Positions 7,490-15,187 of a stretch of DNA of 20,386 nt are shown in pieces. The position numbers and the translations under genes were made by a program. Origin of the DNA: an uncultured Clostridium sp. (GTDB lineage: Bacteria; Bacillota; Clostridia; TANB77; CAG-508); contig CAMNND010000007.1 in NCBI GenBank assembly GCA_946545035.1, forward strand, positions 1-20,386. Reading direction: 5' to 3'. Position 1 is the stretch's first letter, and every line of letters begins with the position of its first letter. The notes under the pieces are model-generated. The model had not been told where the DNA came from and did not search any database. It worked only from the letters and a program-made list of their open reading frames with translations.

Positions 7490-8259
7490 TGAAAAATGTA
7501 TTAAATTTTGAATCACAAGTGTATTCAATTAAATCAAATGATTTTGAAGGTCCGCTAGATTTATTATGTCATTTAATTGATAAAAATAAAATGGATATTT
7601 GTGATATTAATTTAAGTGATATTACAGATCAATATATAGAATATCTTAATAAAATGGAAGAGCTTAATTTAGAAATCGCAAGTGAATTTGTTATTATGGC
7701 TTCTACATTATTATACTTAAAATCTAAGACATTGCTTCCATCACTTCATGAAAATGATGAAGAAGAAGAGGAATTAACAGAGGAAGAATTATTAAGAAGA
7801 ATTATTGAATACAAAAAATATAAAGAAGTATCTGCTACATTTGGCGAAATGTATAAGAATAATTATAGAATTTTCTTCAAAGATGAGGAAAAAATAAAAT
7901 TTGATAAAAAACAGCTTGATGAAAAAGATGTTGATTATATGCTTTTATATGATGCATATAGAAATGTATTAGATAAGAATAAAACGAGATTAAATAGCAA
8001 TGCTAAGAATATTAAAAAGATTGCAATTACCGATAACTATACAGTTTCTAGCAAAGTTAAAGAAATGTATAAAGAGCTTATAAAAAATAAAAAGTTTGTA
8101 TTTAATAATTTATATTCTCAAAAAGAATGTAATAAAGAGGAAGTAGTAACAGCTTTTACAGGTCTTTTAGAGATGTCTAGAAGAAGTAAAGTACAAACAA
8201 CTCAAGAGCTTTTATTCGGTGATATTACTGTTGAAAAATATAAAAGAAAAATTGATTAA
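7489..8259 (+). CDS. scpA: Segregation and condensation protein A (kleisin)
   Basis: The kleisin subunit that bridges SMC heads in the bacterial condensin. It has 256 residues. The hallmark N-terminal block FEGPLDLLCHLIDKNKMDIC is at about residues 18-37, followed by LSDITDQYIEYL and ASTLLYLKSKTLLP. An acidic linker (EEEEELTEEELLRR) comes next, and a C-terminal winged helix ends in RRSKVQTTQELLFGDITV. The start ATG overlaps the recX stop, with AGGAG at 7478-7482. The partner gene scpB, which normally follows and binds the ScpA middle region, is not here; a DUF2953-like gene follows instead. smc is also not in the window. Confidence 0.95.
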   Translation: MKNVLNFESQVYSIKSNDFEGPLDLLCHLIDKNKMDICDINLSDITDQYIEYLNKMEELNLEIASEFVIMASTLLYLKSKTLLPSLHENDEEEEELTEEELLRRIIEYKKYKEVSATFGEMYKNNYRIFFKDEEKIKFDKKQLDEKDVDYMLLYDAYRNVLDKNKTRLNSNAKNIKKIAITDNYTVSSKVKEMYKELIKNKKFVFNNLYSQKECNKEEVVTAFTGLLEMSRRSKVQTTQELLFGDITVEKYKRKID

Positions 8260-8309
8260 TAATTATATTTAATTTGGTAAAAATAACTAGCAAATATAAG
8301 GAGATTTAT

Positions 8310-8831
8310 ATGTTGCTAGTTTTTATTTTTGTTGTATTATTGCTAATTGTAATACTTATAGTTTCGTGTGTTATAAAATTTTATATTACAATTAATGATA
8401 ATGGGTATAAAATAACAATATGCTTTTTTATATTTGAAAAAATATGTATATATAAGAGCAATCTAAATTCACTAATTAAAAGATTCAAAAAAAGTAAATC
8501 TAGAAGTATGAAAGATATAAAAACAAATCTAAAGATTATAAGAAAATTAAACGTTAAAGCGGATAAAATCTATTCCAAAATATACATTAGTACTTCTGAG
8601 GTTCAGTCTACAGCAATTATAACTGGAATATTGAATAGTATTATAGGAATTACTTTTTCAGGCTTAAACATCAAAATAACAAAAGATAATTTTATATATA
8701 AGGTTATTCCAATTTACTCTAACAAGAAAGTCTTGCATATAAAAATTAAATGCATATTTTCATCCAGTTTGGTGCATATTATAAGTACATTTATTAGAAC
8801 AAAGATTGGAGATGTTAGAAATGGAAGATAA
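8310..8831 (+). CDS. DUF2953-like membrane-anchored protein (YtfI type)
   Basis: This 173-residue protein has one strong N-terminal membrane helix (about residues 1-22). A short cytosolic or external part follows with alternating hydrophobic strands and a very basic central segment (KRFKKSKSRSMK). The sequence itself is weakly conserved. The DUF2953/YtfI call rests mainly on topology, size and position: such a gene commonly sits immediately before ytfJ, after scpAB, in Clostridia. I chose ATG 8310 because AAGGAG (8298-8303) is correctly placed; a TTG 36 bases upstream has no such site. It overlaps the start of ytfJ by 11 bases. The function is unknown, with a possible role alongside YtfJ in sporulation. 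Confidence 0.65.
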   Translation: MLLVFIFVVLLLIVILIVSCVIKFYITINDNGYKITICFFIFEKICIYKSNLNSLIKRFKKSKSRSMKDIKTNLKIIRKLNVKADKIYSKIYISTSEVQSTAIITGILNSIIGITFSGLNIKITKDNFIYKVIPIYSNKKVLHIKIKCIFSSSLVHIISTFIRTKIGDVRNGR

Positions 8832-9429
8832 TCATCCAATAGAAGAGCTTATGGTTACTGCAATGGATAGCATTAAGCAAATGATTGATGCAAATACTAT
8901 TATTGGTGAACCGATAAAAGCTCTTAATAATACGGTAATAATACCAATATCAAAAGTTGGTTTTGGATTTGCAGCTGGTGGAAGTGAATTTAATGACGAG
9001 ACTCTTAATTCATATAATAAAAGAGAAAAGGAAGAGCATGTTAAATATAGATTACCATTTGGTGGAGGAAGTGGAGCTGGAGTAAATATAACTCCTGTTG
9101 CTTTCTTGGTAGTGCAAAATGATAATGTAAAATTATTAGAAGCATCTCACAGTTCAGTACTAGATAAACTTGTAGAATATATTCCTGATGCTGTTGAAAA
9201 GATAAATGGAATCATAAAAAGAAAGATGGATAGAGATGAAGGTAATCTTGGTGTTGTTGGGGATGACGATGATTATGATGAAGAAGAGCTAGATGATGAT
9301 TGGGAAGACTTTGATAATTTAGATGAGGAAGATACAGAGCTTAAAGAAGAAAAAACAGTTTCGTCAATATCTGATGATGGAAAAAAAGTAAAAAAAGTAG
9401 AAAAGAAAATTAAAGAATCTAAAAAATGA
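8821..9429 (+). CDS. ytfJ: YtfJ/GerW family sporulation protein
   Basis: The protein matches the YtfJ (GerW) family, a forespore protein needed for normal germination in Bacillus. Conserved blocks are HPIEELMVTAMDSIKQMID at the N-terminus, NTIIGEPI, ISKVGFGFAAGGSEF, and the glycine-rich PFGGGSGAGV followed by PVAFLVV. The core ends near residue 140. A long tail then follows, first very acidic (runs of Asp/Glu, about 140-175) and then lysine-rich, which is more extended than I expect for the family. I chose ATG 8821 with GGAG at 8808-8811; an upstream TTG would lie on top of that site. It is the last gene of the recA unit, and its reading frame ends in TGA just before a terminator. Confidence 0.9.
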   Translation: MEDNHPIEELMVTAMDSIKQMIDANTIIGEPIKALNNTVIIPISKVGFGFAAGGSEFNDETLNSYNKREKEEHVKYRLPFGGGSGAGVNITPVAFLVVQNDNVKLLEASHSSVLDKLVEYIPDAVEKINGIIKRKMDRDEGNLGVVGDDDDYDEEELDDDWEDFDNLDEEDTELKEEKTVSSISDDGKKVKKVEKKIKESKK

Positions 9430-9437
9430 GAATAATT

Positions 9438-9475
9438 AAAAGGCTTTACTTTGAATAAAAAAGTAGAGCTTTTTT
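9438..9475 (+). terminator. Intrinsic terminator after ytfJ
   Basis: AAAAGGCTTTACTTT (9438-9452) pairs with AAAGTAGAGCTTTTT, with G-U pairs and a short loop, ending in a run of T. It closes the recA-to-ytfJ unit. Confidence 0.85.
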
Positions 9476-9498
9476 GCTGCAATAAAATCGTACAAATG

Positions 9499-9527
9499 TT
9501 TACTTTTATAAAAAAATATGAAATAAT
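9499..9527 (+). promoter_or_regulatory. Candidate promoter for recG
   Basis: TTTACT (9499-9504) and AATAAT (9522-9527) have a 17-base spacer between the ytfJ terminator and recG. The -10 lacks the usual first T. Confidence 0.4.
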
Positions 9528-9554
9528 ACAACTATGTTATAGGGGTGAATGCTA

Positions 9555-11603
9555 ATGATAGATTTAGATAATGATGTTAAATTTGTAAAGGGTGTGGGTC
9601 CAAGTAGAGTAGAATTATTAAATAAACTTGGAATTTATACGTTGAAGGATCTTATTACATATTATCCAAGAGATTATGAAGATAGAAGTAAGCCTAAAAA
9701 GATTGCTGATTGTATGGATAGCGAAGATGTTTTAATAGAGGCAATTGTTGTTTCGAAGCTTGCAGAAATAAGAGTAAAAAAGAATATGGTTATGTACAAA
9801 TTAACCGTAAGAGATGATACAGGATCATGTAATATTACATGGTTTAATCAACCATATCTAAAAACCCAGTTTAAGTATGGTGAGACTTATAGTTTTTTTG
9901 GAAGAGTTCATATAAAGGGCTCTAAGATTGAAATGAATTCTCCTGTATTTGATACAAAAGACACAAATAAACATACGGGAAAAATTGTTCCAATATATCC
10001 AACAACATATAATTTACCGCAAACAACACTTCGAACTATTATTGAAAATGGGGTTAATCAAGTATATGGAAACGTTGTAGAGCGTATGCCAGAATATATC
10101 TTAAACGAATATAAACTATGTGAAATTAACAAAGCAATAAAAAACATTCATGAGCCAGAAGAATTTAAAGATTTTTCTTATGCAAGAAGAAGACTTGTTT
10201 TTGAGGAATTACTTATTATGCAACTAGCACTTTTAAATTTAAAAAGTAGTTGGAAAAATGAGCAACCAGGTATTCAATATAGTAAAGACGTAAAGATGTC
10301 TGATGTAATAAATGATTTACCATTCAAATTGACAAATGCTCAATTAAAGGTCCTTGAAGAAATAGATAATGATATGGAAAGTACAAAAGCAATGAATAGA
10401 CTTCTTCAAGGAGATGTTGGATCGGGTAAGACAATTGTTTCTATCGTAGCTGCATACAAGGCTGTTAAGTGTGGATATCAAGCAGCGATTATGGCTCCGA
10501 CATCAATACTGGCAACTCAACATTTGGAAAGTTTTTCAAACATGCTTGGTAAGTATGGAATTAAATGTGAACTATTAATAAGCAGTGTAACAAAGAAAAA
10601 GAAAGAAGAAATTCTTGAAAAATTACAAAATGGAGAAATAGATATTTTAATTGGAACACATGCAATATTAGAAGAAAACGTTATATTTAATAAACTTGGA
10701 TTAGTAGTTACTGATGAACAACATAGATTTGGTGTAAGACAAAGAAGTACTATTGTTAATAAAGGTACTAATCCAGATGTCCTTGTTATGACAGCAACAC
10801 CAATACCAAGAACCTTAGCACTTATTTTGTATGGAGATTTGGATATTTCAATTATTGACGAATTGCCACCAAATAGAAAAGAAATAGAAACTTATGCTGT
10901 TACAAAGGGATTGGAAAATAGAGTAAATGATTTTGTTAGAAAACAGATAAAAGAAGGTAGACAAGCATATGTAGTTTGTCCACTTGTTGAAGAAAATGAA
11001 GAGATTAAAGCTAAATCTGTTGAAGAAATATATGAAAAATACAAAAATGAAATTTTTACAGATCTATCTGTTGAATATATGCATGGAAAAATGAGACCAA
11101 AAGAAAAAGATGAGATAATGGAACGTTTCAAAAATGGTGAGATTGATATTCTTATTTCAACTACTGTTATAGAAGTTGGTGTAAATGTTCCAAACTCTAG
11201 TATTATGATTGTTGAAAATGCAGAGCGTTTTGGTCTTGCTCAACTTCACCAATTAAGAGGAAGAGTTGGTAGAGGTGAGTACCAATCATATTGTATTTTG
11301 AAATATAGTAGTAATTCTGAAGTTGCACAAAAAAGAATGAAGATAATGACATCTACTACAGATGGTTTTGTTATTGCAGAAAAGGATTTAGAGCTAAGAG
11401 GATCTGGTGAATTCTTTGGAACAAAACAACATGGTCTTCCAGAGTTTAAAATAGCAAATCTTTTTGAAGATATGGATATACTTAAAGAAGTTCAGGGACT
11501 AACTTCCAAAATAGAAAATTTAGATCCAAAATTAGAATCTGATATCCATCTAGGTCTAAAAAAAATGGTTGATGAAAAATTTGATGGAAGAATTGAAATG
11601 TAA
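9555..11603 (+). CDS. recG: ATP-dependent DNA helicase RecG
   Basis: A superfamily 2 helicase that regresses stalled forks and migrates Holliday junctions. It has 682 residues, normal length. The N-terminal wedge/OB domain (about 55-150) begins after KFVKGVGPSRVELLNKLGI. The helicase core has motif I GDVGSGKT (286-293), motif II DEQH (387-390), motif III TATPIPRTLAL, and motif VI QLRGRVGRG. The TRG-type LRGSGEFFGTKQHGLPEF block, specific for RecG, lies near the C-terminus. ATG 9555 is preferred over ATG 9549, since AGGGGTGA (9541-9548) would otherwise abut the start. It is flanked by its own promoter and the next unit's promoter, and no clear terminator is seen after it. Confidence 0.97.
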   Translation: MIDLDNDVKFVKGVGPSRVELLNKLGIYTLKDLITYYPRDYEDRSKPKKIADCMDSEDVLIEAIVVSKLAEIRVKKNMVMYKLTVRDDTGSCNITWFNQPYLKTQFKYGETYSFFGRVHIKGSKIEMNSPVFDTKDTNKHTGKIVPIYPTTYNLPQTTLRTIIENGVNQVYGNVVERMPEYILNEYKLCEINKAIKNIHEPEEFKDFSYARRRLVFEELLIMQLALLNLKSSWKNEQPGIQYSKDVKMSDVINDLPFKLTNAQLKVLEEIDNDMESTKAMNRLLQGDVGSGKTIVSIVAAYKAVKCGYQAAIMAPTSILATQHLESFSNMLGKYGIKCELLISSVTKKKKEEILEKLQNGEIDILIGTHAILEENVIFNKLGLVVTDEQHRFGVRQRSTIVNKGTNPDVLVMTATPIPRTLALILYGDLDISIIDELPPNRKEIETYAVTKGLENRVNDFVRKQIKEGRQAYVVCPLVEENEEIKAKSVEEIYEKYKNEIFTDLSVEYMHGKMRPKEKDEIMERFKNGEIDILISTTVIEVGVNVPNSSIMIVENAERFGLAQLHQLRGRVGRGEYQSYCILKYSSNSEVAQKRMKIMTSTTDGFVIAEKDLELRGSGEFFGTKQHGLPEFKIANLFEDMDILKEVQGLTSKIENLDPKLESDIHLGLKKMVDEKFDGRIEM

Positions 11604-11645
11604 AATTCTATTAATTTAAAAAAGCTCCAAAAAACGCCAAAACAC

Positions 11646-11674
11646 TTGACATTTGAGCCAAAAAAACATATATT
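11646..11674 (+). promoter_or_regulatory. Sigma-A promoter of the epimerase-MoxR-VWA operon
   Basis: A consensus TTGACA (11646-11651) and TATATT (11669-11674) have a 17-base spacer. The overlapping TATTAT at 11671 is an alternative -10. It is the only good promoter seen before 17953, so it may drive all eight following genes. Confidence 0.65.
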
Positions 11675-11713
11675 ATAGAGGAAAATGTAATTACAAGTAA
11701 AGGAGACAGTATT

Positions 11714-12589
11714 ATGAAAACACAAATGGTAACCTCAAAAGATGGCGGCGAGCTTATAAGCTTTAAAATAAATGGTATAGAAAAGATACATCAAGGCTCT
11801 GATTGTGTTGATGAAAATGGAAAAGTTTATTGGAAACGACACTTTCCTATATTGTTTCCAATTGTAGGAAAATTAAAAAGAAATCAAACTATTATAAATG
11901 GAAAAAGTTATGAAATATTTCAACATGGGTTTGCAAGAGATATGGAATATACTCCAGTAACCAAATTGGATAACTTTCACTCATATGTTCTAAAAAGCAA
12001 TAAAGCAACTCTTGCAAGATATCCATTTGATTTTGAATTATACAATACATACAGAATGGAAGAAGATACAATAACAACTATATATAAAGTTATTAACACA
12101 GGAAGTATTAATATGCCATTTTGTATTGGTGGACATCCAGCGTTAGTAATTGATCCAAATGAAATGAATAAGGGAAATTACTATTTGGAGTTTGAAGAGG
12201 ACGAAGAAAAGATTCATTTCTTATATTTAGTAGATGGACTAATTGGAACGGAGTATGCTAAAAATAGAATGGAAGATAAAAGACATATGATGCTTGGTCC
12301 CGATTCATTTAAGAATGATGCGATTATTATGAAGGGAATAACATCTAAGAGAATAAGCTTAATGCATAGATATAAAGAAAATCCTGTTTTTACAGTTGAG
12401 TTTTCTGATTTCCCATATTTAGGAATTTGGTCTAAACCAAATGCACCATTTTTATGTATTGAACCATGGCATGGTTTTTCAGACTCAATAAAGAGCTCTG
12501 GAATATTTGCGGAAAAGACTGGAAGTATTTTGCTAAAACCAGGTCAATCATATGAATGTAGATATTCAATTAAATTTTACGAAGATTAA
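11714..12589 (+). CDS. Aldose 1-epimerase family protein (LacX type)
   Basis: A predicted mutarotase-fold enzyme interconverting sugar anomers in the cytoplasm, of 291 residues. Features of the LacX branch are the KRHFPILFPIVGKL block near residues 41-54, the HGFARDMEY block with a catalytic-type His near 75, a second His in CIGGHPALVI, and the Glu in LCIEPWHGFSDS as likely catalytic base. The exact sugar cannot be read from sequence. ATG 11714 is preceded by AAAGGAG. It heads an operon of otherwise regulatory or chaperone-like genes, with only 16 bases to the next gene and no sugar transporter or kinase nearby. That makes its link to the MoxR-VWA genes unexplained. Confidence 0.88.
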   Translation: MKTQMVTSKDGGELISFKINGIEKIHQGSDCVDENGKVYWKRHFPILFPIVGKLKRNQTIINGKSYEIFQHGFARDMEYTPVTKLDNFHSYVLKSNKATLARYPFDFELYNTYRMEEDTITTIYKVINTGSINMPFCIGGHPALVIDPNEMNKGNYYLEFEEDEEKIHFLYLVDGLIGTEYAKNRMEDKRHMMLGPDSFKNDAIIMKGITSKRISLMHRYKENPVFTVEFSDFPYLGIWSKPNAPFLCIEPWHGFSDSIKSSGIFAEKTGSILLKPGQSYECRYSIKFYED

Positions 12590-12605
12590 AGAAAAGGATA
12601 AAAGA

Positions 12606-12827
12606 ATGGAAATTACACTTACAATAGTTGGACTTGTTTTCGTCTTGATAGGCGTTATACTTATATATGATGCGCGTAAGATTACCAAAAATAGATTTAG
12701 CTTTCAAGATATAAACGAAGGAACAAAGTATTTAAAAATATTTGGTTTTATTCTTACGATACTAGGTTTAGGAATAATGTATTACTATATACCAGGAGCG
12801 TTTGAAGTAATAAAGAATATAAAATAA
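12606..12827 (+). CDS. Small membrane protein, two transmembrane segments
   Basis: A 73-residue protein with two strong membrane helices (about residues 3-21 and 43-61), separated by a polar loop with basic residues after the first helix (YDARKITKNRF). I do not recognise the family. ATG 12606 has AAAAGGA upstream (12592-12598); a longer in-frame reading that begins inside the epimerase gene has no ribosome binding site. It sits 16 bases after the epimerase and 16 before the MoxR ATPase, so it is certainly in the same transcription unit. It could be a membrane partner of the downstream VWA proteins, which is only a guess. Confidence 0.8.
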   Translation: MEITLTIVGLVFVLIGVILIYDARKITKNRFSFQDINEGTKYLKIFGFILTILGLGIMYYYIPGAFEVIKNIK

Positions 12828-12843
12828 ACGAAAGAGGAGTATT

Positions 12844-13830
12844 ATGGAAAATATTAATATTAGTGAAGAAGAAATGAAGAAATGTAATACCATAGTAAAC
12901 AGAATTACAGAGTATTACACAAAGAGAATTGTAGGTCAAAAGAATCTACAATCATCATTATTAGTAGCTCTAATTGCAAATGGGCACATACTAGTTGAAT
13001 CTGTACCAGGTTTGGCAAAAACAACAGCAGCTAAGGTTTTAACAGAAAGCTGTGGTGGAAAATTCTCAAGAATTCAATGTACACCAGATTTATTGCCAAG
13101 TGATATTGTAGGTACTCAAACTTATAATGCAAAAACTGCAGAGTTTGAAACAAAGATTGGACCAGTGTGTGCTAATTTTGTGCTCTTAGACGAAATTAAT
13201 AGATCAAGCTCTAAAACACAAAGTGCTATGCTTGAAGCAATGCAAGAAAGACAAGTAAGTATTGGTGGAGAAATTTTTAAGTTACCAGAAATATTTGTTG
13301 TAATTGCAACACAAAATCCAATTGAACAAGAAGGTACATATTTATTATCTGAGGCACAACAAGATAGATTTATTATTAAGGAGACAATAACGTATCCTAC
13401 TGCTGAAGAAGAGCTTGAGGTATTAAATAGAATTGAGAATAACGTATTTGAAAAAGCTGAGAAAGTTGTTAACTTAGAGCATATAAAATATTTACAAAAT
13501 CTATGTAAGCGAGTGTATATAGATGAATCTGTTAAAAGATACATAGTAGATATAGTACAAGCAACAAGAGAGCCATCTAAGGTGATAAACCAAGAGCTTT
13601 CTAAGTATGTTGTTAGTGGAGCAAGTACGAGAGCCGCTATTTCTTTTATGGAAGCAAGTAAAGCAGTAGCTCTTATTAACGGAAGAGCTTATGTAACACC
13701 AGATGATGTTAAAGAAGTGGCTCAAGGAGTTCTAAGACATAGAATAACCTTAAGTTTTGAAGCTGTAGCAGATAATGTAGCTGTTGAAACAGTTATTAAT
13801 GCTATTTTATATGCTGTTAAAGCACCATAA
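12844..13830 (+). CDS. MoxR-family AAA+ ATPase
   Basis: A cytoplasmic AAA+ ATPase thought to act as a chaperone together with VWA-domain proteins. It has 328 residues, the usual length. It has Walker A VPGLAKTT (54-61), Walker B FVLLDEINR with Asp116/Glu117, the MoxR signature KTQSAMLEAMQERQV, sensor 1 ATQNPIEQEGTY (155-166), and DRFIIK with a candidate Arg finger. The C-terminal lid contains the GASTRAAISFMEASKA and VTPDDVKEVAQGVLRHR blocks. AGGAG precedes ATG 12844. The gene is followed by DUF58, two VWA genes and a TPR gene, the classic MoxR-Bat arrangement, so these are its likely partners. Confidence 0.95.
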   Translation: MENINISEEEMKKCNTIVNRITEYYTKRIVGQKNLQSSLLVALIANGHILVESVPGLAKTTAAKVLTESCGGKFSRIQCTPDLLPSDIVGTQTYNAKTAEFETKIGPVCANFVLLDEINRSSSKTQSAMLEAMQERQVSIGGEIFKLPEIFVVIATQNPIEQEGTYLLSEAQQDRFIIKETITYPTAEEELEVLNRIENNVFEKAEKVVNLEHIKYLQNLCKRVYIDESVKRYIVDIVQATREPSKVINQELSKYVVSGASTRAAISFMEASKAVALINGRAYVTPDDVKEVAQGVLRHRITLSFEAVADNVAVETVINAILYAVKAP

Positions 13831-13854
13831 TTTCTTACTTAGGAGATTTATATT

Positions 13855-14724
13855 ATGGAGATGAAATATATAACAAAAGTTAAAGCAAGTATATCTATAC
13901 AAACCAGAAAGAAAACAACTAACTTGCTTGAGGGAATGTATAATTCGATATATAAAGGTAAGAGCATGAATTTCCAAGATCTTAGAGAATATGTTGTTGG
14001 AGATAATATCAAAGATATTGATTGGAAAGCATCAGCTAGATCTGATAAGATTTTAATTAAGCAGTTTATTGCTGAAAAAAAACATAATGTATTGTTTATC
14101 TTGGATTCTGGAAAGAAAATGCTTGGTGATTCAAAAGAATTAGAGCCTAAAAAAGATATTGCAATTATGACTGCTGGAACAATTGGATATCTAGTTGACA
14201 AAAATGGAGATTCTGTTGGAGCAATTTGCAACGGGAGAAATGGTATAAATTATCTAGGATTTAACACTGGACTAAGCAACTTAGAAAAAATACTAACATA
14301 TTTTGAAAAGGAAATTCCTTCCGATGGGGATTTAAATAAGCTTGTTGAATATACATACAAACATATAAAGAGAAGAATGATTATATTTATTATAACTGAT
14401 ATTGATGGAATTAATAGTATAACTGACACAACATACAAAAGACTGACTGCTATGCATGATGTAATGGTAATTAATATTTCTGATGCATCTATTTCAGAGA
14501 TAGATTCATTTGATATGGATCAGGATTGTTATGTTCCATATTATATGTGGGAAGATAATAAATTAAAAGAAATCGAAGATCAAATAAAAGAAGATATGTA
14601 TAAAAAAGCAGAAGATAAACTAAAAAAATATAAAATTGCAGCAGGGACAATCGATTGTCAAAAAAATATAGTAAATGATATTTTAAAATTATTAGAAAGG
14701 CGAAAGAATGCAAACCTCTATTGA
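13855..14724 (+). CDS. DUF58 protein with degenerate VWA-like metal site
   Basis: This 289-residue soluble protein has the DUF58 hallmark (REYVVGDNIKDIDWKASAR, residues 44-62). It then has a VWA-like fold starting at HNVLFILDSGKKM. DUF58 proteins are standard companions of MoxR ATPases and probably bridge the ATPase to membrane or client proteins. At the MIDAS position the expected Asp-x-Ser-x-Ser reads Asp84-Ser-Gly-Lys-Lys, so two of the metal-binding serines are missing. Such degeneracy is known in other DUF58 proteins and suggests no metal-dependent ligand binding. AGGAG (13840-13844) precedes the ATG at 13855, and the 3' end overlaps the next gene by 17 bases. Confidence 0.9.
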   Translation: MEMKYITKVKASISIQTRKKTTNLLEGMYNSIYKGKSMNFQDLREYVVGDNIKDIDWKASARSDKILIKQFIAEKKHNVLFILDSGKKMLGDSKELEPKKDIAIMTAGTIGYLVDKNGDSVGAICNGRNGINYLGFNTGLSNLEKILTYFEKEIPSDGDLNKLVEYTYKHIKRRMIIFIITDIDGINSITDTTYKRLTAMHDVMVINISDASISEIDSFDMDQDCYVPYYMWEDNKLKEIEDQIKEDMYKKAEDKLKKYKIAAGTIDCQKNIVNDILKLLERRKNANLY

Positions 14725-15187
14725 TCTACAAAAATTATATAATTATTCAGTATGGCCACTATTAGTGTTCTTACTTATATTTGTAATAATGAGTTTATTT
14801 TTATTATTTAAGCTATTGAAAAATAATAAAAAAGTAGAGAAGAAGCCAGCTGTAAAAGAAATTCCAGCAAAGAATGTAAAGAACATTCCAGCTATAAAGA
14901 ATAAATATATTAAAAAACTTAATGAGATAGAAAGTAAATACAAAGCAGGCAAGATAGACTTAAGAAAAGCGTACCAACAAATCAGTGAAGATGTTCGTTT
15001 TTTCATTTTTGAAGTTACAAATATAACAACACAAAATTTTTCATTATCAGAAATAAAAGAAGCTAATATACCAGGCTTATATGAATTAATTGAAGAATAC
15101 TATGAACCAGAATTTTCAAGTAAGTCTGTGGGAGATTTTGATGATGCAATAAATAAAGCAAGGAGAATTGTAAGCGAATGGAATTAA
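14708..15187 (+). CDS. Bitopic membrane protein at the DUF4381 position of the MoxR-VWA operon
   Basis: A 159-residue protein with one N-terminal membrane helix (about residues 16-38), a Lys/Pro/Ala-rich linker, and a helical C-terminal domain (about 75-159). The C-terminal domain includes KYKAGKIDLRKAYQQISEDVR and ends in a DFDDAINKARRIVSEW helix. In many MoxR-Bat operons a DUF4381 protein occupies exactly this slot between DUF58 and BatA and has the same layout. The sequence here is too divergent for me to claim membership. It overlaps both neighbours (17 bases with DUF58, 10 with the VWA gene), which indicates translational coupling and a shared complex. AAAGG precedes ATG 14708. Confidence 0.7.
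   Translation: MQTSIDLQKLYNYSVWPLLVFLLIFVIMSLFLLFKLLKNNKKVEKKPAVKEIPAKNVKNIPAIKNKYIKKLNEIESKYKAGKIDLRKAYQQISEDVRFFIFEVTNITTQNFSLSEIKEANIPGLYELIEEYYEPEFSSKSVGDFDDAINKARRIVSEWN

Noticed and set aside
11615..11665. Possible terminator after recG around GCTCC...GAGCC.
   Set aside because: The arms pair poorly and no T-run follows on the + strand; read-through from recG into the next operon cannot be excluded.
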